This document shows, piece by piece, positions 18,996 through 27,853 of a stretch of DNA of 46,773 nucleotides. This stretch comes from Aeriscardovia sp. (GTDB lineage: Bacteria > Actinomycetota > Actinomycetes > Actinomycetales > Bifidobacteriaceae), in contig JAFNPO010000042.1 of NCBI GenBank assembly GCA_017386585.1, positions 1 to 46,773 of the forward strand, given 5' to 3'. The first letter of the stretch is position 1. Each line of letters opens with the position of its first letter. The notes below the pieces were generated by a model. That model was not told the DNA's origin. It saw nothing but the letters and a program-made list of their open reading frames with translations, and searched no databases. Position numbers and translations under genes: made by a program.

Positions 18996-20141
18996 TCAAT
19001 CGACATCCACGCCGACAGCGTCCTCCACGTGGCAGAAGCCGTCCCGACGCAGCAGCGCGGATACCCCGCGACAAATCTCCGTCATTACCTGCGGACCGCA
19101 GTATATGAGCGCGGACACCAGCATCACCAGGCTAGCGCCATGACGAATCTTCCAGTATGCCTGTTCCGCGGTGAACACCCCGCCGACCCCGGCGAGAATT
19201 AAACGCGAGCCGTAGTCGCGGTAGGTCTGCTCGAGCAAATCGTTTGACGTGTCTCGACATGGTACACCGGAGAGATTCCCCTTCCAGTCCACAGGAATGT
19301 TCATACCGGAGCGGTCCTTGCGTAGATTCGCGATTGTTACGCCCTGAACATCGTGATCGCAAATGACGTCCAACAGCTCTCGGAACTTCGGCCACGGCTT
19401 ATCTTGCGGCATCTTAACGAGGATCGGCTGCGGATGGTCGACAGAATCTAACGCTGTCAGCAGACGGTCGAGGCTCTCCGGAGCGACAAAGCGCTCACCA
19501 ACCGTGGTGTTTGGGCAGGAGATGTTAATCTCCACTATATCCGACTTGCCAGCTGCACGCTCTAAAGAGAGACGGTAATCTTCGATGCCCTCCTCGTCGT
19601 CGACGGTCTTGTCGTCGTTAGTCCGGGCAATGGAGACGGAAATCTTCATCTGCCGGACGTGGGTGTACGCCTTCTCGACCTCACGTATTATTGCCTCGGA
19701 GCCGCCGTTGGCTAGGCCGACGTGGACCATCATCGATTCGTACTGTGGTAGACGATGAAACCACGGATGCGGATTACCGGCGCACGGGCGTCCCGTCACA
19801 GATCCCACCGTCTCAAAACCGTACCCCGCAGCATCAGCCACAGCTGTGATGTCGCAGTTCTTGTCGAGGCCGGCGGAAATGCCGAAGGGATTACTGAAAT
19901 GCACGCCCATGACATTGGCTTCGAGAATAGGATCCGTGTAGTCGAGCATGCCGCGCAGCAGCCACATCAACGGCGCGTTTTCCCCAGCCGCGTGACAGAA
20001 GGATAGCGTGCGGGCGTGGGCATCGTCCGGATCCATCGCGAAAATCGCTTTCTTGATGCCGTGGCGATACGTCAGTGAGAATAGGTCAGTGGAGACCCGG
20101 TTGATGGTGTTACGTACGGGCGACTGATTCACGTATGTCAT
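18996..20141 (-). CDS. pyrD: Dihydroorotate dehydrogenase (divergent, Cys-type)
   Basis: About 381 residues. It oxidises dihydroorotate to orotate in pyrimidine synthesis, with FMN. The N-terminal part (ANVMGVHFSNPFGISAGLDK) and length resemble class 2 (quinone-linked, membrane-associated) enzymes. Active-site loop reads INISCPNT, with Cys where class 2 enzymes usually have Ser. The usual TNT block is ANL and the substrate loop is VGLANGG. FMN-binding segment LAGVGGVFTAEQAYWKIRHG is well conserved. It starts next to the trmB stop (ATG at 20141, trmB ends at 20143) so the two are one operon. Called pyrD with some reserve about electron acceptor and substrate. Confidence 0.82.
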   Translation of the reverse strand: MTYVNQSPVRNTINRVSTDLFSLTYRHGIKKAIFAMDPDDAHARTLSFCHAAGENAPLMWLLRGMLDYTDPILEANVMGVHFSNPFGISAGLDKNCDITAVADAAGYGFETVGSVTGRPCAGNPHPWFHRLPQYESMMVHVGLANGGSEAIIREVEKAYTHVRQMKISVSIARTNDDKTVDDEEGIEDYRLSLERAAGKSDIVEINISCPNTTVGERFVAPESLDRLLTALDSVDHPQPILVKMPQDKPWPKFRELLDVICDHDVQGVTIANLRKDRSGMNIPVDWKGNLSGVPCRDTSNDLLEQTYRDYGSRLILAGVGGVFTAEQAYWKIRHGASLVMLVSALIYCGPQVMTEICRGVSALLRRDGFCHVEDAVGVDVD

Positions 20142-20142
20142 G

Positions 20143-21009
20143 TCATTCCTTTTCCGCGACACCAGCGTCGTCGACGCCGGTGGGAAGCATGGTTTTGCGG
20201 TACGTCAGGTCATGGACGGTGTGCTCGGCTTCCAGGCCCTTACGCTCAAAGCTCGTGATGATGCGCTCCTCATACCGTTCTGACTCGCGAAAGAGCGCAT
20301 GCGGCAATGTGGACGCTTCGTCGGCATTTCCCTTGCCTACGTGCTCCGTGGCCAGAGTGACGTTCTTTGTGCCGACGTTGACGAACCCTGAGAAGAAGTC
20401 GAGCGTCTCGTGCATCTGTAGCGCATAGTCATCAATATCGGTGGCGATACGCCACAGGCCTTCAGGCCGCAGGCAGCACAGCACGTCAGCGGCGAACGGC
20501 GCCTGTATCAAGCGGCGCTTGTGGTGCTTCATCTTGGGCCAAGGGTCGGGGAAGTAGGTCCAAACCTCCTCCAGGGAGTCGTTAGGAAACGCCGTAGCGA
20601 ATAGCTGGACGGCGTCAGCCTGAGCAATGCGCAGGTTCGACAGGGCCTGGTGCTGACAGCGCGATAGTGTGTGCGCGATACCTTGATCGAAGACTTCAAC
20701 CGCTAGGAAATTGCAATCCGGTCGTGCCGCGGCCGCGGCCGCAATATTCTCTCCCTGCCCGGTGCCGACTTCGACGATAAGCGGTCGAACGCGTCCCCAT
20801 TGGCTCCGTTGAAAATCTTCGTCCAGGCGGAAGTTAGCAGCGACGCTCATATCGTGATTGGCGTCCTGTCGGGGGATACTCAGCAGATATCGGTCAGCAT
20901 TCTCGTCCCACGCCTTCTGCAGTTTCGGCGTCAGCCGCGTATTGCGCCGGACGAACGACACAATTGTCCGCCGTTGAGTCTGTGCTGGATTCTCCGTCGT
21001 TCCGTTCAT
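20143..21009 (-). CDS. trmB: tRNA (guanine-N7-)-methyltransferase
   Basis: About 288 residues. TrmB methylates G46 in the variable loop of tRNAs with SAM. The SAM-binding start is PLIVEVGTGQGENIAAAA, followed by NFLAVEVFDQGIAHTL, and the family signature is WTYFPDPWPKMKHHKRRLIQ. The C-terminal tail has the usual TSFERKGLEAEHTVHDLTY. The actinobacterial form carries an N-terminal extension of about 35 residues before the methyltransferase fold. The ATG at 21009 is preceded by AAAGGTGG; a GTG at 21015 is possible. It is the first gene of a unit with pyrD. Confidence 0.94.
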   Translation of the reverse strand: MNGTTENPAQTQRRTIVSFVRRNTRLTPKLQKAWDENADRYLLSIPRQDANHDMSVAANFRLDEDFQRSQWGRVRPLIVEVGTGQGENIAAAAAARPDCNFLAVEVFDQGIAHTLSRCQHQALSNLRIAQADAVQLFATAFPNDSLEEVWTYFPDPWPKMKHHKRRLIQAPFAADVLCCLRPEGLWRIATDIDDYALQMHETLDFFSGFVNVGTKNVTLATEHVGKGNADEASTLPHALFRESERYEERIITSFERKGLEAEHTVHDLTYRKTMLPTGVDDAGVAEKE

Positions 21010-21766
21010 GTCCACCTTTCATCCGTTTCCCCTATCTTACCGGCGAAGCACTTGCTAGTTCGGAATAGATGTCATGACGGACTTCTCGACAACTATTACC
21101 CCAGACTGTACTTCGCTTTAATGCCAATCTGGCAGCCGATGTCCCCGGTGACAGCCACGGACTCAAAGGAAACCAGCACCGCTCCGATACGGCGCCTTTT
21201 TACTCGTTTGCTGGGCCGTCGACGGCCCATAGATTGTACGGGTCGTTGCCGTAGCGGAAACACTTGTCGCGCGGCCAGGTGTTCGCTCCTGATTTCTAGG
21301 TATCATGCAAGGCAACGACATGGTCGATCTATGCTGCCGCGCGGGTCGGACAGCTGTACTCAGCCGGATCGGCCAGTCAGTGTGCGGTTCCTGCAGAACA
21401 CTAGGGCGCATGACGTAATCAACTGACCCGTCTGAACGTCACGGAACACAGCTCACTTCGCGATAGATCAACCCCCTCAGCGCCCGTCTGCATATCCAGC
21501 GCGTACAACGGTGACGGGTCATACTCTGCGACAGCGGAGACGCCAGCAGGGACGCCGCTTCTCCCAGCGTCCCGATTTCCTCCGGTCCGGCTGAAACCGG
21601 CGCGAATGCTAAGGGCATCACCCGTCGACCTCCGGGCATGCGCGCCATAAACGGCCATAGTGGCTGTGAATCGTCCTGTTCGTCTCATGGATGCCGCGTT
21701 ATGCGACACCAAACAAAACATCATTAAAGCACGCGATGGTGGTGAGCCAAGCAACCAAAAGCGCTT
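21010..21766. other. Gene-poor interval
   Basis: About 750 bases between the trmB start and the rnhB stop. Frames are short and composition is like the coding neighbours, so it is probably decayed coding DNA, but no family could be recognised. No tRNA, repeat or strong hairpin was seen. The first ~30 bases hold the trmB ribosome binding site and a possible -10 (TAAGAT on the minus strand). Confidence 0.5.
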
Positions 21767-22594
21767 TTAGCACAAATGCCATGTCAGGCGGTGGAGGTCC
21801 GACGGGCCGTACTCGGCAATAGCTGCCCGATGGGCTGCCGATCCGTAGCCTTTGTTGGAATCCCAACCGTAGACCTGGTAGCGTGGATCCCGAGCGTATC
21901 CTTCCATCAACCGGTCGCGAACAACCTTAGCTAGCACAGATGCCGCTGACACCACAGCACAGCAGACGTCTCCCTTGACCTGCGTCGAAACGTGCGGCAG
22001 GAATCCTAAATCCGGAGCATCCATGCTTGAAGCCGTTGGAACGATATAATCATATGGGCCGTCCAGAATACCGTCGATAGGTTTGTCCGCCAACGCCAGA
22101 CCTGCAGCTAATGCCATCTGCTCTACCTGTTGCAGCGCGCGCAAAGCGGCGACTCCCAGCGCGTGAGAAATGCCCCATTGGTCAATCTCTTTGTTGGAGG
22201 CCCCACCCACGGCCCAAGCATCGACCCAGCCTTGAAGGGGTTCGAACAGGGCTTCGCGCTTCTTCTTTGAGAGCATCTTGGAGTCAGCCAACCCTTCGGG
22301 GACCGCCAATATCCGTCGCTTTCGCTGAGACCGTTCCAATAAACCGCCGTCACGGGTTCGTGCGCCGCCCTCTACAGCGGTCATTGTGTCAGGCGCCAAT
22401 AGGAGCGCCGCGCCGACCATGACCGGCCCTGCTAGTGAGCCGCGCCCGACTTCGTCGAAGCCAACGACCCCCACTGCTCCGGCTTGGAACAGAGACTCCT
22501 CCTTCTTCAACGTCGGCACAATCTTTGGACGGCGCGCGAGTTCGCCACTTGCCGCAGGTTCAACCATCATAAATGCGCCCTGTCCGGCTGTCAC
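21767..22594 (-). CDS. rnhB: Ribonuclease HII
   Basis: 275 residues. RNase HII removes ribonucleotides and RNA primers from RNA-DNA duplexes. Catalytic acids lie in VGFDEVGRGSLAGPVMVGAA (Asp and Glu), DGILDGPYDYIV (Asp) and SVLAKVVRDRLMEGYA (Asp). The block LADSKMLSKKKREALF replaces the usual DDSKKLS but keeps the key residues. An insertion of about 25 residues (TAVEGGARTRDGGLLERS) follows the first catalytic block. The GTG start overlaps the lepB stop as GTGA, so rnhB is translationally coupled to lepB. Confidence 0.94.
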   Translation of the reverse strand: MTAGQGAFMMVEPAASGELARRPKIVPTLKKEESLFQAGAVGVVGFDEVGRGSLAGPVMVGAALLLAPDTMTAVEGGARTRDGGLLERSQRKRRILAVPEGLADSKMLSKKKREALFEPLQGWVDAWAVGGASNKEIDQWGISHALGVAALRALQQVEQMALAAGLALADKPIDGILDGPYDYIVPTASSMDAPDLGFLPHVSTQVKGDVCCAVVSAASVLAKVVRDRLMEGYARDPRYQVYGWDSNKGYGSAAHRAAIAEYGPSDLHRLTWHLC

Positions 22595-23304
22595 TCGTAA
22601 ACTCCGGAGATGCCGCCAACCTTAGCAAAGACCGATGCCGGGCGGCTAATCCACTTCCACCGATTGAACGGCCAGTAGACCAATTTCACGACGCCGACAA
22701 CATCCGATACAGGTACCAGACCATCGTTGCCGTCGTTGAGATGGTAGCGCGAATCGGCGGAATTTGACCGGTTGTCGCCTAAGACGAACAAGTTTTCCGG
22801 CGTCACCGTGACATTGAATGGGATGAGGCTTGGTGGATCCCCCGGTTTCACGTACGGCTCGCTGATTGGCACACCGTTGATGGTGATATCGCCGCTGGCG
22901 TCGCAGCATGCCACATGATCTCCCGGCAGACCAATCAGACGCTTAACCAAATAGCCACCGCCTAGAGCGTCGTCCTGCTGCGTAGTCAACCAGTGATCAG
23001 GGTCCTTGAATACGATGATGTCGCCTCGCTGCAGAGGCGTGATTTTCCCGTTGAGCTTCGAGGTCACAATGCGGTCGCCAATCATGAGCGTGTTCTCCAT
23101 CGACCCAGATGGAATGACATAAATGCCGATAAGGAAGAACCGGATGAGCGCAACAATGAGGGCCGGAATCAGGACAATCAGCGTCGTTTCGCGGATCGTG
23201 GATTTGCGCTTCCGATGGCCCCGTGCTGATTTCCTCACTCTATGGCGGGTCGTCCTACCGTCCGCCGACTGCTCCTGACCTTGCTGACCCTGCGTTTTGT
23301 TCAT
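22591..23304 (-). CDS. lepB: Signal peptidase I
   Basis: About 237 residues. It cleaves signal peptides of exported proteins at the outer face of the membrane. A highly basic cytoplasmic N terminus (about 40 residues) precedes one membrane segment (LIVLIPALIVALIRFFLIGI). The nucleophile Ser is in VIPSGSMENTLMIGDRI, the general-base Lys in LVKRLIGLPGDHV, and the conserved FVLGDNRSNSADSRY completes the S26 signature. The ATG at 23304 is preceded by GAGGTGAC; a GTG sits six bases upstream. It is followed by rnhB with a 4-base overlap and preceded by the rplS terminator. Confidence 0.94.
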   Translation of the reverse strand: MNKTQGQQGQEQSADGRTTRHRVRKSARGHRKRKSTIRETTLIVLIPALIVALIRFFLIGIYVIPSGSMENTLMIGDRIVTSKLNGKITPLQRGDIIVFKDPDHWLTTQQDDALGGGYLVKRLIGLPGDHVACCDASGDITINGVPISEPYVKPGDPPSLIPFNVTVTPENLFVLGDNRSNSADSRYHLNDGNDGLVPVSDVVGVVKLVYWPFNRWKWISRPASVFAKVGGISGVYE

Positions 23305-23385
23305 CGTCACCTCTTCGCGAAGAACAGTCCGTTGCCGGTGGCATCTCCTGGCCGACGCGACAATCTACCGCTGAAAAGCCTACCA

Positions 23386-23423
23386 ATAAAAACGAATGCC
23401 CGAGCACACTCGCCCGGGCATTC
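23386..23423 (-). terminator. Intrinsic terminator of rplS
   Basis: On the minus strand GAATGCCCG pairs with CGGGCATTC around a 12-base loop, followed directly by GTTTTTATT. It lies 12 bases past the rplS stop and separates rplS from lepB-rnhB. Confidence 0.9.
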
Positions 23424-23434
23424 GAAAGAAAGAA

Positions 23435-23800
23435 TCACTTGGTAGCGCGATTATCTCTGCGCTCGCGAATACGAGCCGCCTTGCCATGTAGACCACGTAG
23501 GTAGTACAGCTTGGCACGACGCACGCGGCCACGGGAGATGACCTCGATAGAATCGATGTTCGGATCATAGATTGGGAAGCGACGCTCAACGCCTGTGCCG
23601 AAGCTCATCTTGCGGACGACGAAACTCTCACGTAGACCTTCGCCGGAGCGCGCAATGACGACACCCTGGAAAGCTTGAATACGGGTGTGCTGGCCTTCGG
23701 AGATCTTCACGTTTACCTTAACAGTGTCGCCCGGACGGAATTCCGGAATCGACTCTGCTGGCTTGAGGCGCTTGGCCTCGAAATCTTGAACTGCACCCAT
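23435..23800 (-). CDS. rplS: 50S ribosomal protein bL19
   Basis: About 121 residues. bL19 sits at the 30S-50S interface of the ribosome. The sequence is typical: [79 protein letters not shown]. The ATG at 23800 has GGAGG nine bases upstream; a frame six codons longer starts at 23818 but overlaps that site. It is a single-gene transcript with its own long leader and an intrinsic terminator. Confidence 0.97.
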   Translation of the reverse strand: MGAVQDFEAKRLKPAESIPEFRPGDTVKVNVKISEGQHTRIQAFQGVVIARSGEGLRESFVVRKMSFGTGVERRFPIYDPNIDSIEVISRGRVRRAKLYYLRGLHGKAARIRERRDNRATK

Positions 23801-24032
23801 AGGTAGTTCCTCCAACACCGCCGCATATCAGTGTAAATCGTGGTTAACGCCCACAACTGTGACGCCCGAAGACGTGGCGGACTGTTGTCGGCGTTTTCCT
23901 GTACGGACTCCCACAGGTCTGCCTGTGGGAGAAGGCCTATCTGCCAGACGGCGCCAAGGCGGAGCGGCACGGCTAGACGAAAGGCAGGCCCCTATGCGGC
24001 AGAGCGTGCCCAGGCACAACTCTGCGATTATA
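23801..24032 (-). promoter_or_regulatory. Promoter and long structured 5' leader of rplS
   Basis: A perfect minus-strand -10 TATAAT occupies 24027-24032. Transcription from it would give a leader of about 220 bases before the rplS ATG. The leader holds a perfect 10-bp stem, CTCCCACAGG and CCTGTGGGAG around a four-base loop, at 23908-23931, which has no T run and so is not an ordinary terminator. Ribosomal-protein leaders of this size often bind their own protein; that role here is inference. Confidence 0.5.
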
Positions 24033-24115
24033 CATAAGACTGCTGAAAACAACCTAAAAAACAAAAGCGATCTATAGGTCCCAAATGCATCTTTGGAATC
24101 CCAGTTCCCGTATAG

Positions 24116-24134
24116 TTTTTTTTCCCCCCCCCCC
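24116..24134. repeat. Homopolymer tract T8 C11
   Basis: Eight T followed by eleven C on the plus strand (G11A8 on the minus). It lies about 85-105 bases upstream of the rplS -10 and not inside any intact gene. Such tracts vary in length by slippage; it may also be hard to sequence correctly. Confidence 0.8.
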
Positions 24135-24622
24135 GGTTTCGCTAGCTTCATGTGCCGATTTTCCTCTCCGTCTGTGTCCCGTCCTCCAAAGACGTTCCAC
24201 GGCAGACCATTCTGCCCGAAATCACCACGTCCCAGTCATTCGGTGACCGGGACAAGCCCAACACCGACATATCTTGCCTCTGGCAACGCGTCGCGTGTTG
24301 CCGTGCTCCTGACACGAAACGGGTAGTGTTATCTAGTCGTGTCCGCGCCCGTCCTTCCCATTTTTCACCGCTCAACCTCAGCGGACACATGCCGAGGTTC
24401 TTTTTGAGCGTCTCTCATGCATTCCAGAGAACACAAAAAGATCACCGGATATGTCTCGAGGATCCCTCGCCATTCGATGCCATACGGCGCAACACCTGCG
24501 GGGCAGCTTATAAGCCATGCTTTTTCGGCTTATAGCTCGAAAAGGGGTGGATTACAGCCCGTTCACCTTCCACTCCCCACGTGGCGCGGCTTGCAAGCCA
24601 CGCCACTGTGAGCCTTCATCAA
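24135..24622. other. Non-coding interval downstream of the FAD oxidoreductase
   Basis: No gene was supported. Two hairpins are visible: one of about 9 bp at about 24507-24535 (TATAAGCC with GGCTTATA) and a strong one at 24581-24606, GTGGCG-GGCTTG with CAAGCC-CGCCAC, 12 pairs with one mismatch and almost no loop. The second follows the oxidoreductase stop by about 16 bases and may be its terminator, although no T run follows it. Confidence 0.45.
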
Positions 24623-26206
24623 TCACTTGGATTCGTGGTAGGACTTCTCGGTGTTGACGTTCCAGACGTTCTCTTTGGTGGTTTTACCACTCTTAATGTT
24701 GGAGACAGCTTCCATCGCAGTCGCCATGGAGTGGTCCTGGTTGTTATAGTGGTGCTGACCGTTACGGCCAACACAGTACAGGTTGCCGAAGCTGTCGAGC
24801 CAAGAGATAAGTTGATCGATATCCTTGTACGTGTCGAAATATGCCGGATAAGCTTTCGGGACACGCTCGCGATGGGAGTCGATGACGTCGTCCGGACTGG
24901 AGATGACCTTCATGCGAATCATCTCGCGGATGGCGAAGTCACGGGCATGCTCATCGGTGAGGTTCCAGAAATCGTCACCTTCCTTAGCAAAATATTCGAG
25001 GCCAATCCAGACAGTATCGTCCGGTTTGGAAACTAGGTACGGACTCCAGTTGTTGAAGATTTGGATGCGGCCGACCTTGTAGCCCGGGTCCTGCACATAA
25101 ATCCAGTTGTCCGGCACGATTGGCGGTTCGCCGAGGGTTTTAATTTCGGTGGTGTTACGCAGGCGCAGATGCTTGCATAGCAGCCCCACGGTGACGAAAT
25201 CGCGGTACGGCAGCCCTTCGGCGATGTCGGTAATGTCCATAGGAGCCTTGGTTTCAGACGCGTTAAATGCCTCGATGAGGTTCTTTAGCGGCATGGAACT
25301 GATGAAGTCGTCGGCTTCGAGAACGTGTTCGACGCCATTCTCGCCCACATATGTGATGGATGAAATCTGGCGGTTCTTCTGGTTGATCTGAGTGGCCTTC
25401 GCGTTGGTGATGACCTTGCCGCCCATCTCCACAATGCGCTTCTCGACGGTCTCCCACAGCTGACCCGGCCCGAGCTTGGGATACCAGAACTCCTCGATAA
25501 GGGAGGTCTCTACCTGCCGATTGGCACCCTTCGGCGTGACGCGTTGAATGGCGTTCTTGAGGACGGCGAGGATACTTAAGCCCTTGACACGCTGTGCGCC
25601 CCAGTCGGCGGAGATCTCAGACGGGTGACGGCCCCATAGCTTCTCGGTGTAACCCTCGAAGAAGAGGGAGTAAAGCACGCGCCCGAAGCGATTGATGTAG
25701 AAGTTCTCGAGGTTCGTCTCCGGCAGTTTGTGCACGCAGGCCTCGAGATAGCTCAGGCCAGCCTTGATGGTTAGTACTGGACCCATGGCCTTGATAGTGT
25801 CGCCAGACAGGGTCACCGGATAGTTGAAGAAGTGGCCGTGCCAGAAGATGCGAGACAGGCGGTGGCGCTTGAGCATCACGTCGTCGGTCTTCTCCGGGTC
25901 CGGGCCGCCAGGGGTCAGACTCGCTTTGCGGCCGAGTTTCTTATCGTCGTAGGACGGTGCGCCCTGCAGCGGAAGGATCTCCTTCCACCATTCCATGATG
26001 CGCTCGTCCTTGGAGAAGAAACGGTGGCCGCCGATGTCCATGCGGTTGCCGTTGGTCTTGACAGTGCGGGAAATGCCGCCGAACTCGGACGACGCCTCCA
26101 GAAGGATAACATCATACTTCTGGTTACCGCCGTCACGCAGCAGCTCGTACGCAGCAGTCAGGCCGGCAGGACCGCCGCCGATAACGACAACGCGATGTTT
26201 AGCCAT
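24623..26206 (-). CDS. FAD-dependent oxidoreductase (amine-oxidase / UDP-galactopyranose-mutase-like)
   Basis: 527 residues with an N-terminal Rossmann FAD site, VVVIGGGPAGLTAAYELL, followed by LLEASSEFGGISRTVKTNGN and MDIGGHRFFSKD, the pattern of the protoporphyrinogen-oxidase/UDP-galactopyranose-mutase-like group. The C-terminal FAD block is NLYCVGRNGQHHYNNQDHSM. In other actinobacteria proteins of this type sit in cell-surface polysaccharide loci and are thought to act on nucleotide sugars or lipid-linked sugars, but no glycosyltransferase is nearby. The start ATG at 26206 has GAAAGGA upstream. It appears to be a single-gene unit. Substrate unknown. Confidence 0.8.
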   Translation of the reverse strand: MAKHRVVVIGGGPAGLTAAYELLRDGGNQKYDVILLEASSEFGGISRTVKTNGNRMDIGGHRFFSKDERIMEWWKEILPLQGAPSYDDKKLGRKASLTPGGPDPEKTDDVMLKRHRLSRIFWHGHFFNYPVTLSGDTIKAMGPVLTIKAGLSYLEACVHKLPETNLENFYINRFGRVLYSLFFEGYTEKLWGRHPSEISADWGAQRVKGLSILAVLKNAIQRVTPKGANRQVETSLIEEFWYPKLGPGQLWETVEKRIVEMGGKVITNAKATQINQKNRQISSITYVGENGVEHVLEADDFISSMPLKNLIEAFNASETKAPMDITDIAEGLPYRDFVTVGLLCKHLRLRNTTEIKTLGEPPIVPDNWIYVQDPGYKVGRIQIFNNWSPYLVSKPDDTVWIGLEYFAKEGDDFWNLTDEHARDFAIREMIRMKVISSPDDVIDSHRERVPKAYPAYFDTYKDIDQLISWLDSFGNLYCVGRNGQHHYNNQDHSMATAMEAVSNIKSGKTTKENVWNVNTEKSYHESK

Positions 26207-26312
26207 AGGTTTCCTTTCAATATGACCGCGCCAATGCCACGATCAAACACAACAATGTGTGTTCTACTCTATCCGTCGGAATTGACGAGAGCCACCGCCG
26301 GCACTCGAATGC

Positions 26313-26645
26313 TCACAGATGGTCAGGGATGTCGATGTCGGCGTCCGAATGTCGTATCTCCTCAACGTTGACGTCCTTGAAGGTCACAATGCGTACGGTG
26401 CGCACAAAACGCGTTGATCGGTAGATGTCCCATACCCAGGCGTCGGTGAGGCGCACGTCGAAGTAGACGTCTTGGCCCGCGGAACACGTGTGGAAATCGA
26501 CGTTGTTGGCTAGGTAGAACCGCCGTTCTGTCTCCACGACGTATTTGAATAGTTTGACGACATCGCGGTACTCGCGGTACAACGACAGTTCGGCGTTCGT
26601 CTCATAGTTGTCAAGATCTTCAGCGCTCACAATTTGCTCCTTCAA
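26313..26645 (-). CDS. DUF2469 family protein
   Basis: 110 residues matching the small actinobacterial DUF2469 family: AEDLDNYETNAELSLYREYR, VETERRFYLANNVDFH, RLTDAWVWDIYRSTRFVRTV and VTFKDVNVEEIRH are family blocks. Function is unknown. In mycobacteria the family gene follows rnhB in the rplS-lepB-rnhB cluster; here it lies about 4 kb away on the other side of the FAD oxidoreductase. Its start overlaps the end of the GNAT gene by 26 bases (a GTG at 26630 is an alternative), so the two are probably coupled. Confidence 0.9.
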   Translation of the reverse strand: MKEQIVSAEDLDNYETNAELSLYREYRDVVKLFKYVVETERRFYLANNVDFHTCSAGQDVYFDVRLTDAWVWDIYRSTRFVRTVRIVTFKDVNVEEIRHSDADIDIPDHL

Positions 26646-27702
26646 CGGTGTCGGTCCTGGGGTTCCTCAACTGCTCCTTCGTCTTTTCATGGCCTCCTAG
26701 ACGAAATCGACGCCACCAGGCCAGCTTGGAAACGCCAGATTTCGCCTCTCCATTGCGCTGTCGGGGGAATTGCCAGACGGGTCCTTCACCAGTACCATTG
26801 ACGCCGACGCCGGATGCATTGGACGCGTCGAAACCGACGCTAACGTTGGCCGCTCTATCGTCCACAGAAGCTCTTGGGAGTGTCTGGGCCAAGACGAGAC
26901 CCTTCCTCTTCCATTTCCCCAAGGCGTGGGCGACGCCGGGGTTATCCGGATTGATCTTCATGCCAAACGCGCCCAGCGCAGCGACAGGGTCGTACTCATC
27001 CGCCAACATCGAGAGCACGACCTGGTCCTGCCAGCGGCCGTGCGCCGGATCCCACAGAGCCTCGCGCAACGACGCCTCGCGGGTGAAGCCCAGGGACTGA
27101 TAGACGGAGATCGCACGAGCGTTGAGTTCAGGAACCACGATACTGATACGGTGCAGGCCCAGTCCGGTTGGACTAGCAGCAAAGCCATAGGTCATCACCC
27201 GCGGCATGGCGTCCCTCGAATACCCGCGGCTGCGGAAGTTCTTTCCGAGGATAACCTGGATACGCGCAGACCGTGACCAAGCGTCCACGTTGCTCAGGAA
27301 CACCATGCCGATGATGGGTTCACGATTCTTGTCAGCCGTTCCGATCTGCGACGGAGCCAAGCCGTCGGCCACCATCGTCCAGGCAATAGTTCGCGTGCGC
27401 CCTTGGGAGTCTAGTGGAGTCTCGACATCCGCCGTGCCGCGCTGCCAGGCCATGGAATCTCTGACCCGGGAACGAGTCAGGCCCCGCTCGACGTCATCGC
27501 AGCGACCGGTAACGATCGGCGACTGAGCGAACGCCTCGAGGGCGTCTATGGCGTCGAGGTCTGTGAGCGTCGCCGGCCTCAGATGCTGCATTTCCCCAGC
27601 AACGTCGGGAAGATGCAGGCATATGGGCAGCCTGTTCTTCGTCGGAGGGAAGCCCTCAGCATCGGGAGACATCACCGCCGATGTTCGCTGATCGTTTGCC
27701 AT
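26620..27702 (-). CDS. GNAT-family acetyltransferase with C-terminal extension
   Basis: About 360 residues. The region at about residues 40-240 is a RimJ/RimL-type GNAT domain: LRPATLTDLDAIDALEAF at the start, IGMVFLSNVDAWSRSARIQV (strand 4), the acetyl-CoA loop NFRSRGYSRDAMPRVMTYGF, and LGLHRISIVVPELNARAISV with YQSLGFTREASLR at the end. A low-complexity, basic tail of about 110 residues follows. It probably acetylates a protein N terminus or small molecule. The ATG at 27702 has GAAGGG upstream; a longer frame opens at 27732. It overlaps DUF2469 and lies after the gatB terminator. Confidence 0.82.
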   Translation of the reverse strand: MANDQRTSAVMSPDAEGFPPTKNRLPICLHLPDVAGEMQHLRPATLTDLDAIDALEAFAQSPIVTGRCDDVERGLTRSRVRDSMAWQRGTADVETPLDSQGRTRTIAWTMVADGLAPSQIGTADKNREPIIGMVFLSNVDAWSRSARIQVILGKNFRSRGYSRDAMPRVMTYGFAASPTGLGLHRISIVVPELNARAISVYQSLGFTREASLREALWDPAHGRWQDQVVLSMLADEYDPVAALGAFGMKINPDNPGVAHALGKWKRKGLVLAQTLPRASVDDRAANVSVGFDASNASGVGVNGTGEGPVWQFPRQRNGEAKSGVSKLAWWRRFRLGGHEKTKEQLRNPRTDTVEGANCER

Positions 27703-27780
27703 ATCACCCTTCTTTGTCTCAGACCGTGCCATGGTTCATGCCGCCAACGAGACCGTCGTTGTCAAGAAAACGATTCCATG

Positions 27781-27839
27781 TAAAAGCGCGGCCACAGCGC
27801 TCTGGGCGCGGCGAACGCCCAGAGCCGGATGGCCGCGCT
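27781..27839 (-). terminator. Intrinsic terminator of the gatCAB operon
   Basis: A nested palindrome on the minus strand: outer arms AGCGCGGCCA/TGGCCGCGCT and inner arms GCTCTGGGCG/CGCCCAGAGC, followed by TTTTA. It starts 14 bases after the gatB stop and lies upstream of the GNAT gene. Confidence 0.85.
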
Positions 27840-27853
27840 AGCTACGGCAGAAC

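Noticed and set aside
23908..23931. Perfect 10-bp hairpin as an intrinsic terminator
   Set aside because: No T run on either strand and it lies inside the rplS leader.
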